Shown one piece after another: positions 16,795-25,831 of a DNA stretch of 64,000 nucleotides. The position numbers and the translations under genes are program-made. This DNA comes from Hassallia sp050875635. Lineage in GTDB: Bacteria > Cyanobacteriota > Cyanobacteriia > Cyanobacteriales > Nostocaceae. Position 1 is the first letter of the stretch. Each line of letters begins with the position of its first letter. The notes under the pieces were generated by a model, which did not search any database, was not told the origin of the DNA, and saw nothing but the letters and a program-made list of their open reading frames with translations. The stretch is from positions 23,353 to 87,352 of the forward strand of contig NZ_JBPAOH010000015.1 in the NCBI RefSeq assembly GCF_050875635.1, in the 5' to 3' direction.

Positions 16795-18189
16795 TTACTT
16801 GAAAATCACATCCAAACGTTGCTGTGATGCTTTCAATGCTTCTTGGGGTGAACTTTTACCCAACATCACAGATTCTAGCGCTCGACCTAAATTTTCGGAA
16901 ACTCGATTGTAACCGGCAAAAATCGGACGCGATCGCCCATATTTCGCTTGATCCAAAAATACCTTCACCACTGGTTGTTCTTTGAGAAATTCCTGATATT
17001 TTGCACTTTGACGCGATTGCAAATTCACCGGCAAATAACCAGTTCCGATCGCCCACTCTGTCTGAAACTCTTCACTCAAAACATACTCGATAAACTTAAA
17101 CGCCGCTTTTTCATGTTCTGGCGTAGTCTTAAAAACGAACAGATTCTCACCGCCAATGCCCGTAGCAGGGCGTTCTCCAATCGGCATAGGAAAAACGCCA
17201 AAATCCACACCAGCCGCCTGAAATTGCCCTAAAGTCCAGCATCCGGTAAATTGCATCGCCACTTTACCCGCAAGTAAAGCGTCTGTTTCATAACCGCGTT
17301 CCGGACTAGATAATATTGCTGAACCGTCAGTAATTAAATCACGCCAAAATTGCAAACCTGCGATCGCCCCAAAATTTTCAGTCAAATCAATCGCCGCCGC
17401 ATTTTGCGAATCACCACCCACCAATTCCCCCCCAGCACTCCACATAAACGGCAACCAAATAAACACCGTAAAATCACCTTTTCCCAAAGGTAAAAATATA
17501 CCATGTTGGTCTATCCTTCCATCACCGTTTTTATCAACAGTTAATTTCTGAGCAACTTGCCGTAACTCTTCCCAAGTCCGAGGTAACTTTGTAATACCCG
17601 CTTCCTTAAACAAACTCGGACGATAAAAAACGCCAATATTATTAGTAGCAAACGGCACAGACCAAATCTTGCTGTTGAGTTCCATTGTGGCAAACAAAGC
17701 CGGGTCAATTTCCTTCTTCACCGCTGAAGTTTCCAGCATCTCATCCAAAGGTAAAAGCGCATTTAGTTCAACTAATTGACCGGCAATTGTCGGATTATAC
17801 CACAACAAATCGGGTGCGGCATTTCCCACCACCGCAGCCAAAATCTTCGGCATTTGTTGATCTGGTTGTCCCACATAAAGCGAATCGACTTGAATATCAG
17901 AATGAGTTTGATTAAACTTATCTACCAGATGCAGCAACACATCTCGATTTGCGGGTGGATTCACTCCTTGCCATAGTGTCACATGAATGACTTTCTCCTG
18001 GGTAACTGGTGTAGCCTGACATCCAGTTAAACTGAGAACCGCTACAAGTAAAATTAGCAAAATAGAGATTAGGGACTGGGGACTGGGGACTAGTACTCGA
18101 CCAACCGAATTTTGATCGGTGAAGGCAAGCAGGGGAAGCGGGGGAAGCAGGGGAGGCAGGGGGAGAAAAGAACTTGGTTTTCTTACCAT
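16795..18189 (-). CDS. ABC transporter sugar-binding lipoprotein
   Basis: An extracellular solute-binding protein family 1 member that would capture a carbohydrate for an ABC importer. The lipoprotein signal SLISILLILLVAVLSLTGC places the lipidated Cys at residue 57 from the ATG at 18189. Family motifs include VTLWQGV, YRPSLFKEAGITKLPRTWEEL and AFKFIEYVLS. The frame upstream of the signal translates G-rich dispersed repeats (LPLPPLLPPLPLL, VPSPQSL), and an alternative ATG at 18303 would add another repeat (SRRGAEAQRR). The native start has therefore probably been overwritten. No permease or ATPase gene is adjacent. Confidence 0.82.
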   Translation of the reverse strand: MVRKPSSFLPLPPLLPPLPLLAFTDQNSVGRVLVPSPQSLISILLILLVAVLSLTGCQATPVTQEKVIHVTLWQGVNPPANRDVLLHLVDKFNQTHSDIQVDSLYVGQPDQQMPKILAAVVGNAAPDLLWYNPTIAGQLVELNALLPLDEMLETSAVKKEIDPALFATMELNSKIWSVPFATNNIGVFYRPSLFKEAGITKLPRTWEELRQVAQKLTVDKNGDGRIDQHGIFLPLGKGDFTVFIWLPFMWSAGGELVGGDSQNAAAIDLTENFGAIAGLQFWRDLITDGSAILSSPERGYETDALLAGKVAMQFTGCWTLGQFQAAGVDFGVFPMPIGERPATGIGGENLFVFKTTPEHEKAAFKFIEYVLSEEFQTEWAIGTGYLPVNLQSRQSAKYQEFLKEQPVVKVFLDQAKYGRSRPIFAGYNRVSENLGRALESVMLGKSSPQEALKASQQRLDVIFK

Positions 18190-18300
18190 AAACCCCGCAA
18201 AGTTGCCTTGACGGACTACTAATAAAGATAGATTTTCACCGACTTCTCTTAATCTTCTTTGCGCCTCTGCGCCTCTGCGTGAGACAAAATAATATTTATG
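18062..18300. repeat. Dispersed repeats at the 5' end of the lipoprotein gene
   Basis: In series: ggggactggggacta units (18070-18092), a purine-rich gaagcaggggaggcaggggg block (18131-18165), and the gcgcctctgcgcctctgcgt repeat (18260-18285). All are dispersed repeat types, and all are in frame with the solute-binding protein. Confidence 0.75.
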
Positions 18301-18332
18301 CATTCTTGTGAGCGTATTAACAAGTTTAAATT

Positions 18333-19091
18333 ATGGCAGGACATAGTAAATGGGCAAATATTAAACGCCAAAAAGCGGTAGTGGACGCAAAAAGGGGTAA
18401 AACGTTCACTCAGGTGTCACGGGCAATTATAGTTGCAGCCAGAAGCGGTGTACCAGATCCAGCTCTGAATTTTCAACTTCGCACAGCGATAGAAAAAGCG
18501 AAAGCAGCGGGTATACCTAATGAAAACATAGAACGAGCGATCGCCAAAGGTGCAGGTACTTTTGGCGGAGATAACACCAGTTTAGAAGAAATTCGTTACG
18601 AAGGTTACGGTCTTGGAGGTGTCGCTATCTTAATTGAGGCTCTCACAGATAATCGTAATCGCACAGCCGCAGACTTACGCGCAGCTTTTAGTAAAAATGG
18701 CGGGAATTTGGGTGAAACAGGTTGCGTTAGCTGGATGTTTTCCCAAAAAGGCGTGTGTGTGGTGCAGAATGTAGTTGATGAAGAACAGCTTTTAGAAGCA
18801 TCTCTCGAAGCCGATGCGGAGTCTTATGAGATGATAGAGGATGAAATGGCGGAGGTATTTACCGAAGTTACAAATTTAGAAAACCTCAGTCAAACATTGA
18901 AAGCAAAAGGCTTTTCAGTAACGGATGTAGAATTGCGCTGGATTCCCAGTAATAGTGTAGAAGTTACCGAGCCAGATCAGGCGCGATCGCTTCTCAAATT
19001 AATTGATACTCTAGAAGGCTTGGATGATGTCCAAAATGTCACCGCTAACTTTGATATGGCAGAACAACTCATGACTGCGAGTATAACTTAG
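18333..19091 (+). CDS. yebC: YebC/PmpR family protein
   Basis: A 252-residue protein with the hallmark start AGHSKWANIKRQKAVVDAKRG, the acidic mid part (EEIRYEGYGLGGVAILIEAL) and the conserved NGGNLGETGCVSWMF. The family has been described as DNA-binding transcriptional regulators and, in other bacteria, as factors that relieve ribosome stalling. It is cytoplasmic. It is divergent from the solute-binding protein gene, with only about 30 bases between its ATG and the extended frame of that gene. Confidence 0.95.
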   Translation: MAGHSKWANIKRQKAVVDAKRGKTFTQVSRAIIVAARSGVPDPALNFQLRTAIEKAKAAGIPNENIERAIAKGAGTFGGDNTSLEEIRYEGYGLGGVAILIEALTDNRNRTAADLRAAFSKNGGNLGETGCVSWMFSQKGVCVVQNVVDEEQLLEASLEADAESYEMIEDEMAEVFTEVTNLENLSQTLKAKGFSVTDVELRWIPSNSVEVTEPDQARSLLKLIDTLEGLDDVQNVTANFDMAEQLMTASIT

Positions 19092-19156
19092 TTGACCGGA
19101 GGTGAAGCGTCTTTGGCTTTGCTCTTGAAGATCGATAACAGAAGATATATGTCCCA

Positions 19157-19171
19157 GTTACGTAAGTCCTG
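19157..19171. repeat. Solo MITE end
   Basis: GTTACGTAAGTCCTG matches one terminus of the AGGACTTACGCA MITE without a partner nearby. It is probably a decayed copy in the leader of the methyltransferase gene. Confidence 0.5.
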
Positions 19172-19201
19172 AGAAAATTACATTTTAGTAACAAAAAAAT
19201 A

Positions 19202-20002
19202 ATGCCTGAAATTAAAGATCCTGTCGGTTCAAGCTCTCGTATTATAGCGGCAGTGCGGGCTATAGAAACACAAAGACCAGATAGATTATTTGAAGATCCG
19301 TTGGCGGCTTTATTAGCTGGAGATGAAATAATTGCAGAAGTTATACCAACAGCAAAAGAATACGAAAATAGAGGCACACCCTTTGTTGCTACACGAACAC
19401 GATTTTTTGATGATTTTTTGATGTCTGTTGCCCATCAAAGACGTCAAATTGTCATTTTAGGAGCTGGGATGGACACTAGGGCTTTCCGGCTTAGTTGGCA
19501 TCCTGATACTCATTTGTACGAAGTAGACCAACCCGAAGTCTTGCAATTTAAAGAATCTTTTTTAGAAAATTATCAAGCTTTATGCTATCGGCATTCGCTG
19601 TCAATTGACCTTAAACAAGCTTGGCCCGAGCTGCTCATTGCTCAAGGATATCAAATTGATATCCCGTCAGTTTGGTTATTGGAGGGATTATTATACTACT
19701 TGAGTGAGAATGAGGTACATGATTTACTCAAGACAATTACTAACTTAAGTGCGCCTACCAGCTGCTTAGGGGGTGATTTATTAAATACAAAACCGATATT
19801 ACAAAGCAACAGCGAATTATCTAAACATTGGCGTTATGGATGCGACGAGCCAGAAACTTTATTCGCTAGTTATGGATGGAAGGCATCAGTTGTTCAGCCA
19901 GGAGACGAACAAGCCCATTTTGGTCGTCATACTTATAAATATCCACCCCGAGATGTTCCAGATGTTGAGCGCGTCTTTTTTGTCACAGCATTGAAAGAAT
20001 AA
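19202..20002 (+). CDS. SAM-dependent methyltransferase, LCMT/PPM-like family
   Basis: A 266-residue class I methyltransferase of the leucine carboxyl methyltransferase-like family (TIGR00027 type). SAM-binding motif I is VILGAGMDTRAFRL, followed by the acidic YEVDQPEVLQFK loop. The N-terminal SSRIIAAVRAIETQRPDRLF and ATRTRFFDDFL are also typical. WLLEGLLYYLSENEVHDLL is the conserved post-motif region. Many relatives modify small molecules such as polyketides; the substrate is not evident here. Confidence 0.87.
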   Translation: MPEIKDPVGSSSRIIAAVRAIETQRPDRLFEDPLAALLAGDEIIAEVIPTAKEYENRGTPFVATRTRFFDDFLMSVAHQRRQIVILGAGMDTRAFRLSWHPDTHLYEVDQPEVLQFKESFLENYQALCYRHSLSIDLKQAWPELLIAQGYQIDIPSVWLLEGLLYYLSENEVHDLLKTITNLSAPTSCLGGDLLNTKPILQSNSELSKHWRYGCDEPETLFASYGWKASVVQPGDEQAHFGRHTYKYPPRDVPDVERVFFVTALKE

Positions 20003-20249
20003 CTTCATTTATCTAAATATCTGCATTCATATTCCTCTGTACTCCCACATTCTTTCAAGTGATTGCAGCTTCCTTCCACCTTCCCAGCTTATGCACCCCT
20101 TTTTCTGTGGGAATGCCTCAAACTTGAGAAAAGTTTATCAATGGATTTCTGGTCGATTCATCAATCTTGCTTAACTTCCGTTTCTCGTTACGGGGAGAAT
20201 ACCCATCGCCACTTGATCGCCCTAGCTGTTATTGTCAAAATGAAGAAAG
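20003..20249. other. Intergenic stretch without recognised content
   Basis: A 247-base gap. A 64-codon open frame (20063-20257) has neither a ribosome binding site nor recognisable protein character and is probably not a gene. Confidence 0.5.
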
Positions 20250-20288
20250 ATGAATAATCTTATCGTTTCTTTAATTTTTCAATCATCT

Positions 20289-21539
20289 ATGACGCTGACT
20301 CAAATTACCCCAACCCAAACACCGACGCAAAAGCGGGGATATGAATATGATTTAGTGATTGTTGGCGGTGGGATAATCGGCTTGACTTTAGCCGCTGCGT
20401 TGAAAGATTCTGGCTTGAGTGTGCTGCTAATTGAGGCAAAAGTAGAATCAGCAGCAGTTGCCAAAGGACAAGCTTACGCGGTTCACATGCTTTCAGCGCT
20501 AATTTACCAAGGAATTGGTATTTGGGAGAAAATATTGCCCCAAATCGCTACTTACCGCCGTGTTCGCCTTTCTGATGCCGATTACCCAAATGTGGTAGAA
20601 TTTGCCACAACCGATATCGGAACTGAAGATTTGGGTTATGTGGCAGAACACCAAGCACTGTTGCAGCCATTGCAAGAGTTTGTCAAAGAATGCCCAAATG
20701 TAACTTACCTTTGTCCAGCGGAAGTGGTAAACACTCAATACCAGCAAAATATAGTCGCGGTTGATATCAAAATTGCTGGGGAATTGCGGACAATACGTAG
20801 TAAATTATTAGTTGCGGCAGATGGAGCGCGATCGCCTATTCGCGAAGCCGCAAAAATCAAAACTCATGGCTGGAAATATTGGCAATCATGTATTGTCGCA
20901 TTTGTCAAGCCAGAAAAACCTCATAACGATACCGCTTACGAAAGATTTTGCTCTAGCGGTCCGTTTGCGATTTTACCTTTACCAGGGAACCGCTGTAGAA
21001 TTGTCTGGACAGCCCCCCACGAAGAAGCGAAAGCATTGTGTGCTTTAGATGACGAGCAATTTTTAGAAGAATTAAGCCGTCGCTATGGCGATCAAATGGG
21101 TAAATTAGAATTATTAGGCTCGCGCTTTGTTTTTCAAGTGCAACTGATGCAAAGTTCGCGCTATGTTCTCCCCAGATTAGCATTAATTGGTGATGCAGCG
21201 CATAATTGCCATCCCGTCGGCGGACAAGGTTTAAATCTCGGCATTCGCGATGCAGCAGCTTTAGCGCAGATATTACAAGAAGCGAAAGCAACAAATAAAG
21301 ATATCGGCGACATTCGCATTCTCAAACGCTATCAAAGCTGGCGTCAGCGAGAAAACCTGACAATTTTAGGTTTCACCGATTTGTTAGATCGAGTATTTTC
21401 TAACAACTTCTTACCCATAGTTTTAGTTCGTCGCTTCGGTTTATTAACTATGCAGAAAGTACCTCTCCTAAAAATATTCGCTCTCAAGCTGATGATTGGA
21501 ATGAAAGGACGTACCCCAGAATTAGCGCGACGCATCTAG
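20289..21539 (+). CDS. UbiH-like FAD-dependent hydroxylase
   Basis: A flavin monooxygenase of the UbiH/COQ6 family. The FAD dinucleotide motif YDLVIVGGGIIGLTLAAAL is near the N-terminus, the middle motif is VAADGARSPIRE, and the second FAD motif is LALIGDAAHNCHPVGGQGLN. The ATG at 20289 (MTLTQITPTQ) is preferred over the one 13 codons upstream. It has 416 residues. In cyanobacteria such enzymes may act on quinone or other isoprenoid rings; the exact substrate is unknown. Residues 350-400 contain a hydrophobic stretch fitting membrane association. Confidence 0.85.
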   Translation: MTLTQITPTQTPTQKRGYEYDLVIVGGGIIGLTLAAALKDSGLSVLLIEAKVESAAVAKGQAYAVHMLSALIYQGIGIWEKILPQIATYRRVRLSDADYPNVVEFATTDIGTEDLGYVAEHQALLQPLQEFVKECPNVTYLCPAEVVNTQYQQNIVAVDIKIAGELRTIRSKLLVAADGARSPIREAAKIKTHGWKYWQSCIVAFVKPEKPHNDTAYERFCSSGPFAILPLPGNRCRIVWTAPHEEAKALCALDDEQFLEELSRRYGDQMGKLELLGSRFVFQVQLMQSSRYVLPRLALIGDAAHNCHPVGGQGLNLGIRDAAALAQILQEAKATNKDIGDIRILKRYQSWRQRENLTILGFTDLLDRVFSNNFLPIVLVRRFGLLTMQKVPLLKIFALKLMIGMKGRTPELARRI

Positions 21540-21540
21540 G

Positions 21541-21835
21541 AAAGATGAGGGGGATGAGGGGGATGAGGAAGATGAGGAAGATGAGGGGGACAAGGGGGAC
21601 AGGGGGACAGGGAGACAAGGAGACAAGGAGACAAGGAGACAAGGGGGATAATTCTTCTTTCTCCCCCTTCGGGTTCGCCAGTCGCCTCAACGGGGGGAAC
21701 CCCCGCACGGCGCTGGACTCACCATCCCCCCCTCTCCCCATCCCCCCCTCTCCCTTGTCTCCCCCCTCTCCCTTGTCTCCCCCCTCTCCCCATCCCCCCC
21801 ACTCCCCTCTCCCTAGTCCCTAGTCCCTCTTTCTA
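21541..21835. repeat. Purine/pyrimidine mirror array with AATTCTT core
   Basis: G-rich tandem units (gatgaggg, gggggacag, gagacaag) run to 21650. The core gataattcttctttctcccc and a dispersed element (cgcctcaacggggggaaccc) follow, then a C-rich complementary array (cccctctcccttgtctcccc). Copies of the same design occur at 25157 and, inside genes, at 41071 and 63790. Confidence 0.85.
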
Positions 21836-22583
21836 TAGAATCTGACAAGTTTTTCGCTAAATTCATAAAATCTGAAGGCATCATTACCAAGGTGGTTGTG
21901 TTGTTTTCTGCACCTATTTCTGTTAGCATTTGCAATCGCCGCAATTCTAAAGCTGCGGGATTTTCCATAATCGCTTTGGAAGCTTCAGATAACTTAATTG
22001 AGGCTTCTTGTTCTGCGGCAGCTTTAATTATGCGAGCGCGTTTTTCGCGAATTGCTTCGGCTTCTTTTGCCATTGCGCGTTGCATTGCTGGGGGAATTTC
22101 GACATCTTTCATTTCTACCCGTTCAATGACGATTCCCCACGGTTCAGTAATTTCGTCAACGATTTCTTGTACTTTGGTGTTAATTTTGTCGCGATTTTGT
22201 AAAACATCATCTAAGATATTTTGACCCACAACGTTGCGTAAAGTAGTAAGAGCAGTTTGATAAACAGCAAATTCGTAATTTTCTACTTTATTAATCGCTT
22301 TGGATGGGTCAAGAATTCGGTAATAAAGAACCGCATTTACTTTAATTGTGACGCTATCTGCCGTCACTGTTTCTTGAGGTTCAATATTCACGGTTTTAGT
22401 GCGAATATCAATTTGGGCTTTTTGGTCAACAATCGGTAATATCCAATATAATCCGGGTCCGCGAACTCCATTTATTCTTCCCAGGCGAAAAATAACACCG
22501 CGTTGATATTCTCGGTCTAGCTTGAATCCGCTTGCGGCAAGGAATATTAAAAAAGCAAAAAATGTACCTGTAAGTGGTCCCAT
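21813..22583 (-). CDS. Slipin/stomatin family SPFH membrane protein
   Basis: A 256-residue band-7 (SPFH) protein. One N-terminal membrane segment (TGTFFAFLIFLAASGF) is followed by the stomatin signature: YQRGVIFRLGRINGVRGPGL, VTADSVTIKVNAVLYYRI and WGIVIERVEMKDVEIP. A helical oligomerising tail contains KEAEAIREKRARIIKAAAEQ. Such proteins form ring-like scaffolds in the inner membrane, often with NfeD-type proteases, but no nfeD gene is adjacent. Its 3' end reaches into the repeat array. Confidence 0.9.
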   Translation of the reverse strand: MGPLTGTFFAFLIFLAASGFKLDREYQRGVIFRLGRINGVRGPGLYWILPIVDQKAQIDIRTKTVNIEPQETVTADSVTIKVNAVLYYRILDPSKAINKVENYEFAVYQTALTTLRNVVGQNILDDVLQNRDKINTKVQEIVDEITEPWGIVIERVEMKDVEIPPAMQRAMAKEAEAIREKRARIIKAAAEQEASIKLSEASKAIMENPAALELRRLQMLTEIGAENNTTTLVMMPSDFMNLAKNLSDSIERGTRD

Positions 22584-22939
22584 TTTGTCACCTAACTAAT
22601 ATATAAATAGCTCTATTCTATACCTTTGATAGATGTGGGGAAGGGGAAGGGGGAGTGGGGGAGTGGGGAGTAGGGAATGGAAGGGGGAAAGAATTATTAC
22701 CAATGCCCGATACACTTCGTAAGCAAAAGCTTAAGGCTAAATTAAATCTCCCCTAAATAGCTAGAGAAATTAACCAAAATCTTTTATCCTGTATCGCTGA
22801 TAGCTGAATAAATCGGATTAATATAACACAGAAGGTATTCAGACAAAAGAAAAGTCTAAAAAAATTAAGAATTGGTGATTCTGTTCGCTAGTAGTGCTAA
22901 AGTTTCAAGAAATTCATCTGAAATTTTCAGCGGGTATCA
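22584..22939. other. Divergent intergenic region with G-rich repeat
   Basis: A 356-base divergent gap between the slipin and transglycosylase genes. It carries a short G-rich array (22634-22690) ending in ggaaagaattattacc, the same core as other arrays. The rest is AT-rich and must hold both promoters, but no convincing box was found. Confidence 0.6.
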
Positions 22940-25156
22940 ATGCTGAAGAAGTTACAGAAAAGACAACTTTCTTTAATTGCGGGTGCAGGACTGTGTGCCT
23001 TTTTAGCTGGCGCTATGGTTAGTGCTCCGGAGATCGGCAAATCTGTGGGACAATGGATAAAACTGTCCAAAAGTCCACCTGGTCAGATATCTGAAGCAAG
23101 CAAAGCCAAATCAGTGGTGCTACCGCTGGTGTCACAATCGCCACAACAACGAGCCGGAAAACTAGAGGCGATCGCCAAAGACTCAAATTCGCCAGATAGA
23201 AATCGCGCTCGTTATCTTTTGGTAAGTGATTTGATTGAAAGCAAAGAAGCGAAAAAAGCGCTATCGTTACTCGAAGGACTGGAAAATGATTATCCACAAC
23301 TAGCACCCTATGTTTTGCTCAAACAAGCACAGGCACAGGAATTATTAGGTAAAGACGGTAATGCCTCAGATATTAGGCGAAAAGTGCTAAAGCAGTATCC
23401 TAAAGAAGCAGCTTCAGTCAAAGCTTTGTATCTGATTGCCCAACCGGACACCCAAGAAGCAGCGATCGCTCAATTTCCTTCCCATCCCCTAACCTGGGAA
23501 ATCATTCGCAAGCGGTTAGATGAAAATCCCAATCAGCCAAAATTGAAATTAATCCTGGCAAAATTCGCTTTTGACCAACCAGGAATAGTTGGGGTGTTGG
23601 ATCAGTTAGTTAGTAACTCTACAGATCCGACACAAGTAGAAGCGGAAAGTTCCCTCAAACCAGAACATTGGGAAATAATCGGTACAGCTTACTGGGAAAA
23701 CAACGAATTTACCAAAGCAGCGGCAGCTTATGCCAAAGCAGCCAAAACACCGCGCAACCTCTACCGCACTGCACGGGGATTGCAAGTACGCGGACAAAAA
23801 GAGCAAGCGCAAGCTATCTATCAGCAACTGATACAGCAATTTCCCGAAGCGACAGAAACCGGTACTGCTTTGATGCGTCAAGCAGAAATGGTAAAATCAT
23901 CTCAAGATGCTTTACCATATCTTGACCGAGTAATTGCTAAATTTCCAGATAAAGCTGGTGCCGCACTGATAGAAAAAGCGAAAATTCTCGACAACAGCGA
24001 TAAAAAAGCAGCAGAGGCAGCGCGGCAATTACTGATAACTAAGTATGCCAATTCCGAAGAAGCCGCAGAATATCGTTGGAAAATGGCTCAAGATAAAGCC
24101 AAAGCAAAAGATTACAAAGCCGCATGGCAATGGGCAGAACCAATTACTACCAGCAACCCAGACAGCATTTTAGCACCAAGAGCAGGCTTTTGGGTAGGTA
24201 AATGGGCTACTTTACTAGGCAAACAACAAGAAGCCAAAGCCGCTTATGAGTATGCGATCGCTCATTATCCATACTCTTATTATGCATGGCGATCGGCAGC
24301 AATTTTGGGGCTAAATGTCGGCAACTTTAACAATGTTCGCTCCTTAAACCCAGAAGTAGCTTCACCCCAGCGTCCAGTACCTCCCGCAGGTTCGGAAACC
24401 TTCAAAGAATTATATCTGTTAGGTCAAGACCGTGATGCCTGGTTGCAATGGCAAACAGAATTTCACAACAAAATGCAACCAACTGTAGCAGAACAATTTA
24501 CAGAAGGTTTAATGCGGCTAGCGCAAGGAGATAATAAAGTAGGAATTGACAAAATTTCTAAATTAGAAGACCGAGAAACACCAGAAGAAAAAGCTCAATA
24601 TCAAGCTCTCAAACAACAGATTAGCTACTGGCAAGCTCGTTATCCCTTTCCTTATCTCAACGAGGTTGAGAAGTGGTCGCAACAGCAGAAAATGAATCCT
24701 TTGCTGGTGACTGCTGTGATGCGTCAAGAGTCGCAATTTCAACCAAAAGTTAAATCCACCGCTGGTGCTACTGGGTTGATGCAAGTTTTACCAAGTACAG
24801 CCAAATGGATTGCACCACAAATCAAGATGGATAGTCAAAAAATTGATTTGGAAAATCCTAGTGACAACATCATGTATGGTACTTGGTATTTGGATCATAC
24901 GCATGAGCAATATCAAGATAACTCGCTGTTAGCGATCGCTTCTTACAATGCAGGTCCTGGCAACGTCAGCAAATGGCTGCAAACTTTACCAAAAGACGAT
25001 CCAGATGAATTTGTCGAAGCAATTCCCTTTGACGAAACCAAAAATTACGTGCGTCAAGTGTTTGGTAACTACTGGAATTATCTGAGACTTTACAACCCCG
25101 AAGTTTCTGCCACAGTTAGAAAATACTCAACCGTACACCCGGAATTGCCGAAGTAG
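22940..25156 (+). CDS. Soluble lytic murein transglycosylase (Slt70-like)
   Basis: A 738-residue periplasmic enzyme that cleaves peptidoglycan to 1,6-anhydromuropeptides. The N-terminus has a signal-anchor (RQLSLIAGAGLCAFLAGAM). Residues 60-560 are a long alpha-helical TPR-like superhelix (EFTKAAAAYAKAAKTPRN). The catalytic SLT domain spans about 580-710, with Glu597 in VMRQESQFQP, then STAGATGLMQVLPSTAKW and IASYNAGPGNVSKWL, all classic family motifs. Domain order and length match Slt70. It is probably monocistronic. Confidence 0.93.
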   Translation: MLKKLQKRQLSLIAGAGLCAFLAGAMVSAPEIGKSVGQWIKLSKSPPGQISEASKAKSVVLPLVSQSPQQRAGKLEAIAKDSNSPDRNRARYLLVSDLIESKEAKKALSLLEGLENDYPQLAPYVLLKQAQAQELLGKDGNASDIRRKVLKQYPKEAASVKALYLIAQPDTQEAAIAQFPSHPLTWEIIRKRLDENPNQPKLKLILAKFAFDQPGIVGVLDQLVSNSTDPTQVEAESSLKPEHWEIIGTAYWENNEFTKAAAAYAKAAKTPRNLYRTARGLQVRGQKEQAQAIYQQLIQQFPEATETGTALMRQAEMVKSSQDALPYLDRVIAKFPDKAGAALIEKAKILDNSDKKAAEAARQLLITKYANSEEAAEYRWKMAQDKAKAKDYKAAWQWAEPITTSNPDSILAPRAGFWVGKWATLLGKQQEAKAAYEYAIAHYPYSYYAWRSAAILGLNVGNFNNVRSLNPEVASPQRPVPPAGSETFKELYLLGQDRDAWLQWQTEFHNKMQPTVAEQFTEGLMRLAQGDNKVGIDKISKLEDRETPEEKAQYQALKQQISYWQARYPFPYLNEVEKWSQQQKMNPLLVTAVMRQESQFQPKVKSTAGATGLMQVLPSTAKWIAPQIKMDSQKIDLENPSDNIMYGTWYLDHTHEQYQDNSLLAIASYNAGPGNVSKWLQTLPKDDPDEFVEAIPFDETKNYVRQVFGNYWNYLRLYNPEVSATVRKYSTVHPELPK

Positions 25157-25318
25157 GAAAGTGGGGAGACAAGGAGATGGGGAGACAAGGGGAGGGGGGG
25201 ATGGGGGGAGTGGGGGAGTGGGGGAGTATTATTCAAAAATTCTCCTTGTCTGCCTTGTCCTCCTTGTCTCCTTGTCCCCTTGTCTTCCCCTCTCCCCTGC
25301 CCCCTGCCTGCGGTAAGC
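25157..25318. repeat. G-rich/C-rich mirror array
   Basis: The G-rich part (gggagacaaggagatgggga, 25161-25228) is followed by the core agtattattcaaaaattctc and a C-rich counterpart (cttgtcctccttgtctcctt). It lies between the transglycosylase and DUF6887 genes. Confidence 0.8.
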
Positions 25319-25323
25319 TGGCT

Positions 25324-25536
25324 TTATCCTTGTTTGCGCTGCCGATCAAGGTGTTCGCGGTGAATTTCGGGAAAATTCTCTAAATCTTCTAACGACTTTG
25401 GTGCTGGGTAAATTTTGGCATTGGGGTTTTGGAACCTGTCAATGTAGATTTGAAGCGCTTGTTCATCTTCCCTATGCTCAAGGATATATTGACGAAACTG
25501 GGGACGGGTCATTGTTGTAAAATCAGGTTTGCTCAT
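25324..25536 (-). CDS. DUF6887-like small protein
   Basis: A 70-residue hydrophilic protein (SKPDFTTMTRPQFRQYILEH, REDEQALQIYIDRFQN) resembling the DUF6887 family of short cyanobacterial proteins. The ATG at 25536 has a strong GGAGG site six bases upstream; a start four codons earlier lacks one. It overlaps the TGA of the upstream DUF6888-like frame (ATGA), so the two genes form a translationally coupled pair. Function unknown. Its end abuts the G-rich array. Confidence 0.7.
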   Translation of the reverse strand: MSKPDFTTMTRPQFRQYILEHREDEQALQIYIDRFQNPNAKIYPAPKSLEDLENFPEIHREHLDRQRKQG

Positions 25537-25707
25537 AAATACCTCCAATATCCGTTAATGTTAATGACGATTTCTGTTTCTTCCCCAGCAAAGATAAATA
25601 CGTCTTTTGTATGGCTATCTACAGTTACTAAATATATTGGTACATACATTGCCCGTTAATCTGTAGCTGAGAATGAAACAGGCTTCGATTTGTTCTTGCG
25701 TTGGCAT
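25533..25707 (-). pseudogene. DUF6888-like gene with a single-base frameshift
   Basis: The first frame from the ATG at 25707 reads PTQEQIEACFILSYRLTG and then hits a stop. The next frame continues MYVPIYLVTVDSHTKDVFIF, AGEETEIVININGYWRYL, and ends at a TGA overlapping the DUF6887 ATG. Together they match the layout of DUF6888 proteins. One extra base, most simply a G in the ggg run near 25651-25656, explains the break. It is either a pseudogene or a sequencing error. Confidence 0.7.
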
Positions 25708-25831
25708 ATCCTTATTTTATTTTTTGGATAAAAACCTACCTAGAGTATGATGCAGCATCCTTCGTGAGTTCGACGGTTGATTTAGGTACAAAATTCCTTG
25801 GCAGAATTCCGAGCTCACCCACTTTTCGATT

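Noticed and set aside
20063..20257. 64-codon open frame between the methyltransferase and hydroxylase genes
   Set aside because: No ribosome binding site, no signal peptide or domain, and unremarkable composition.
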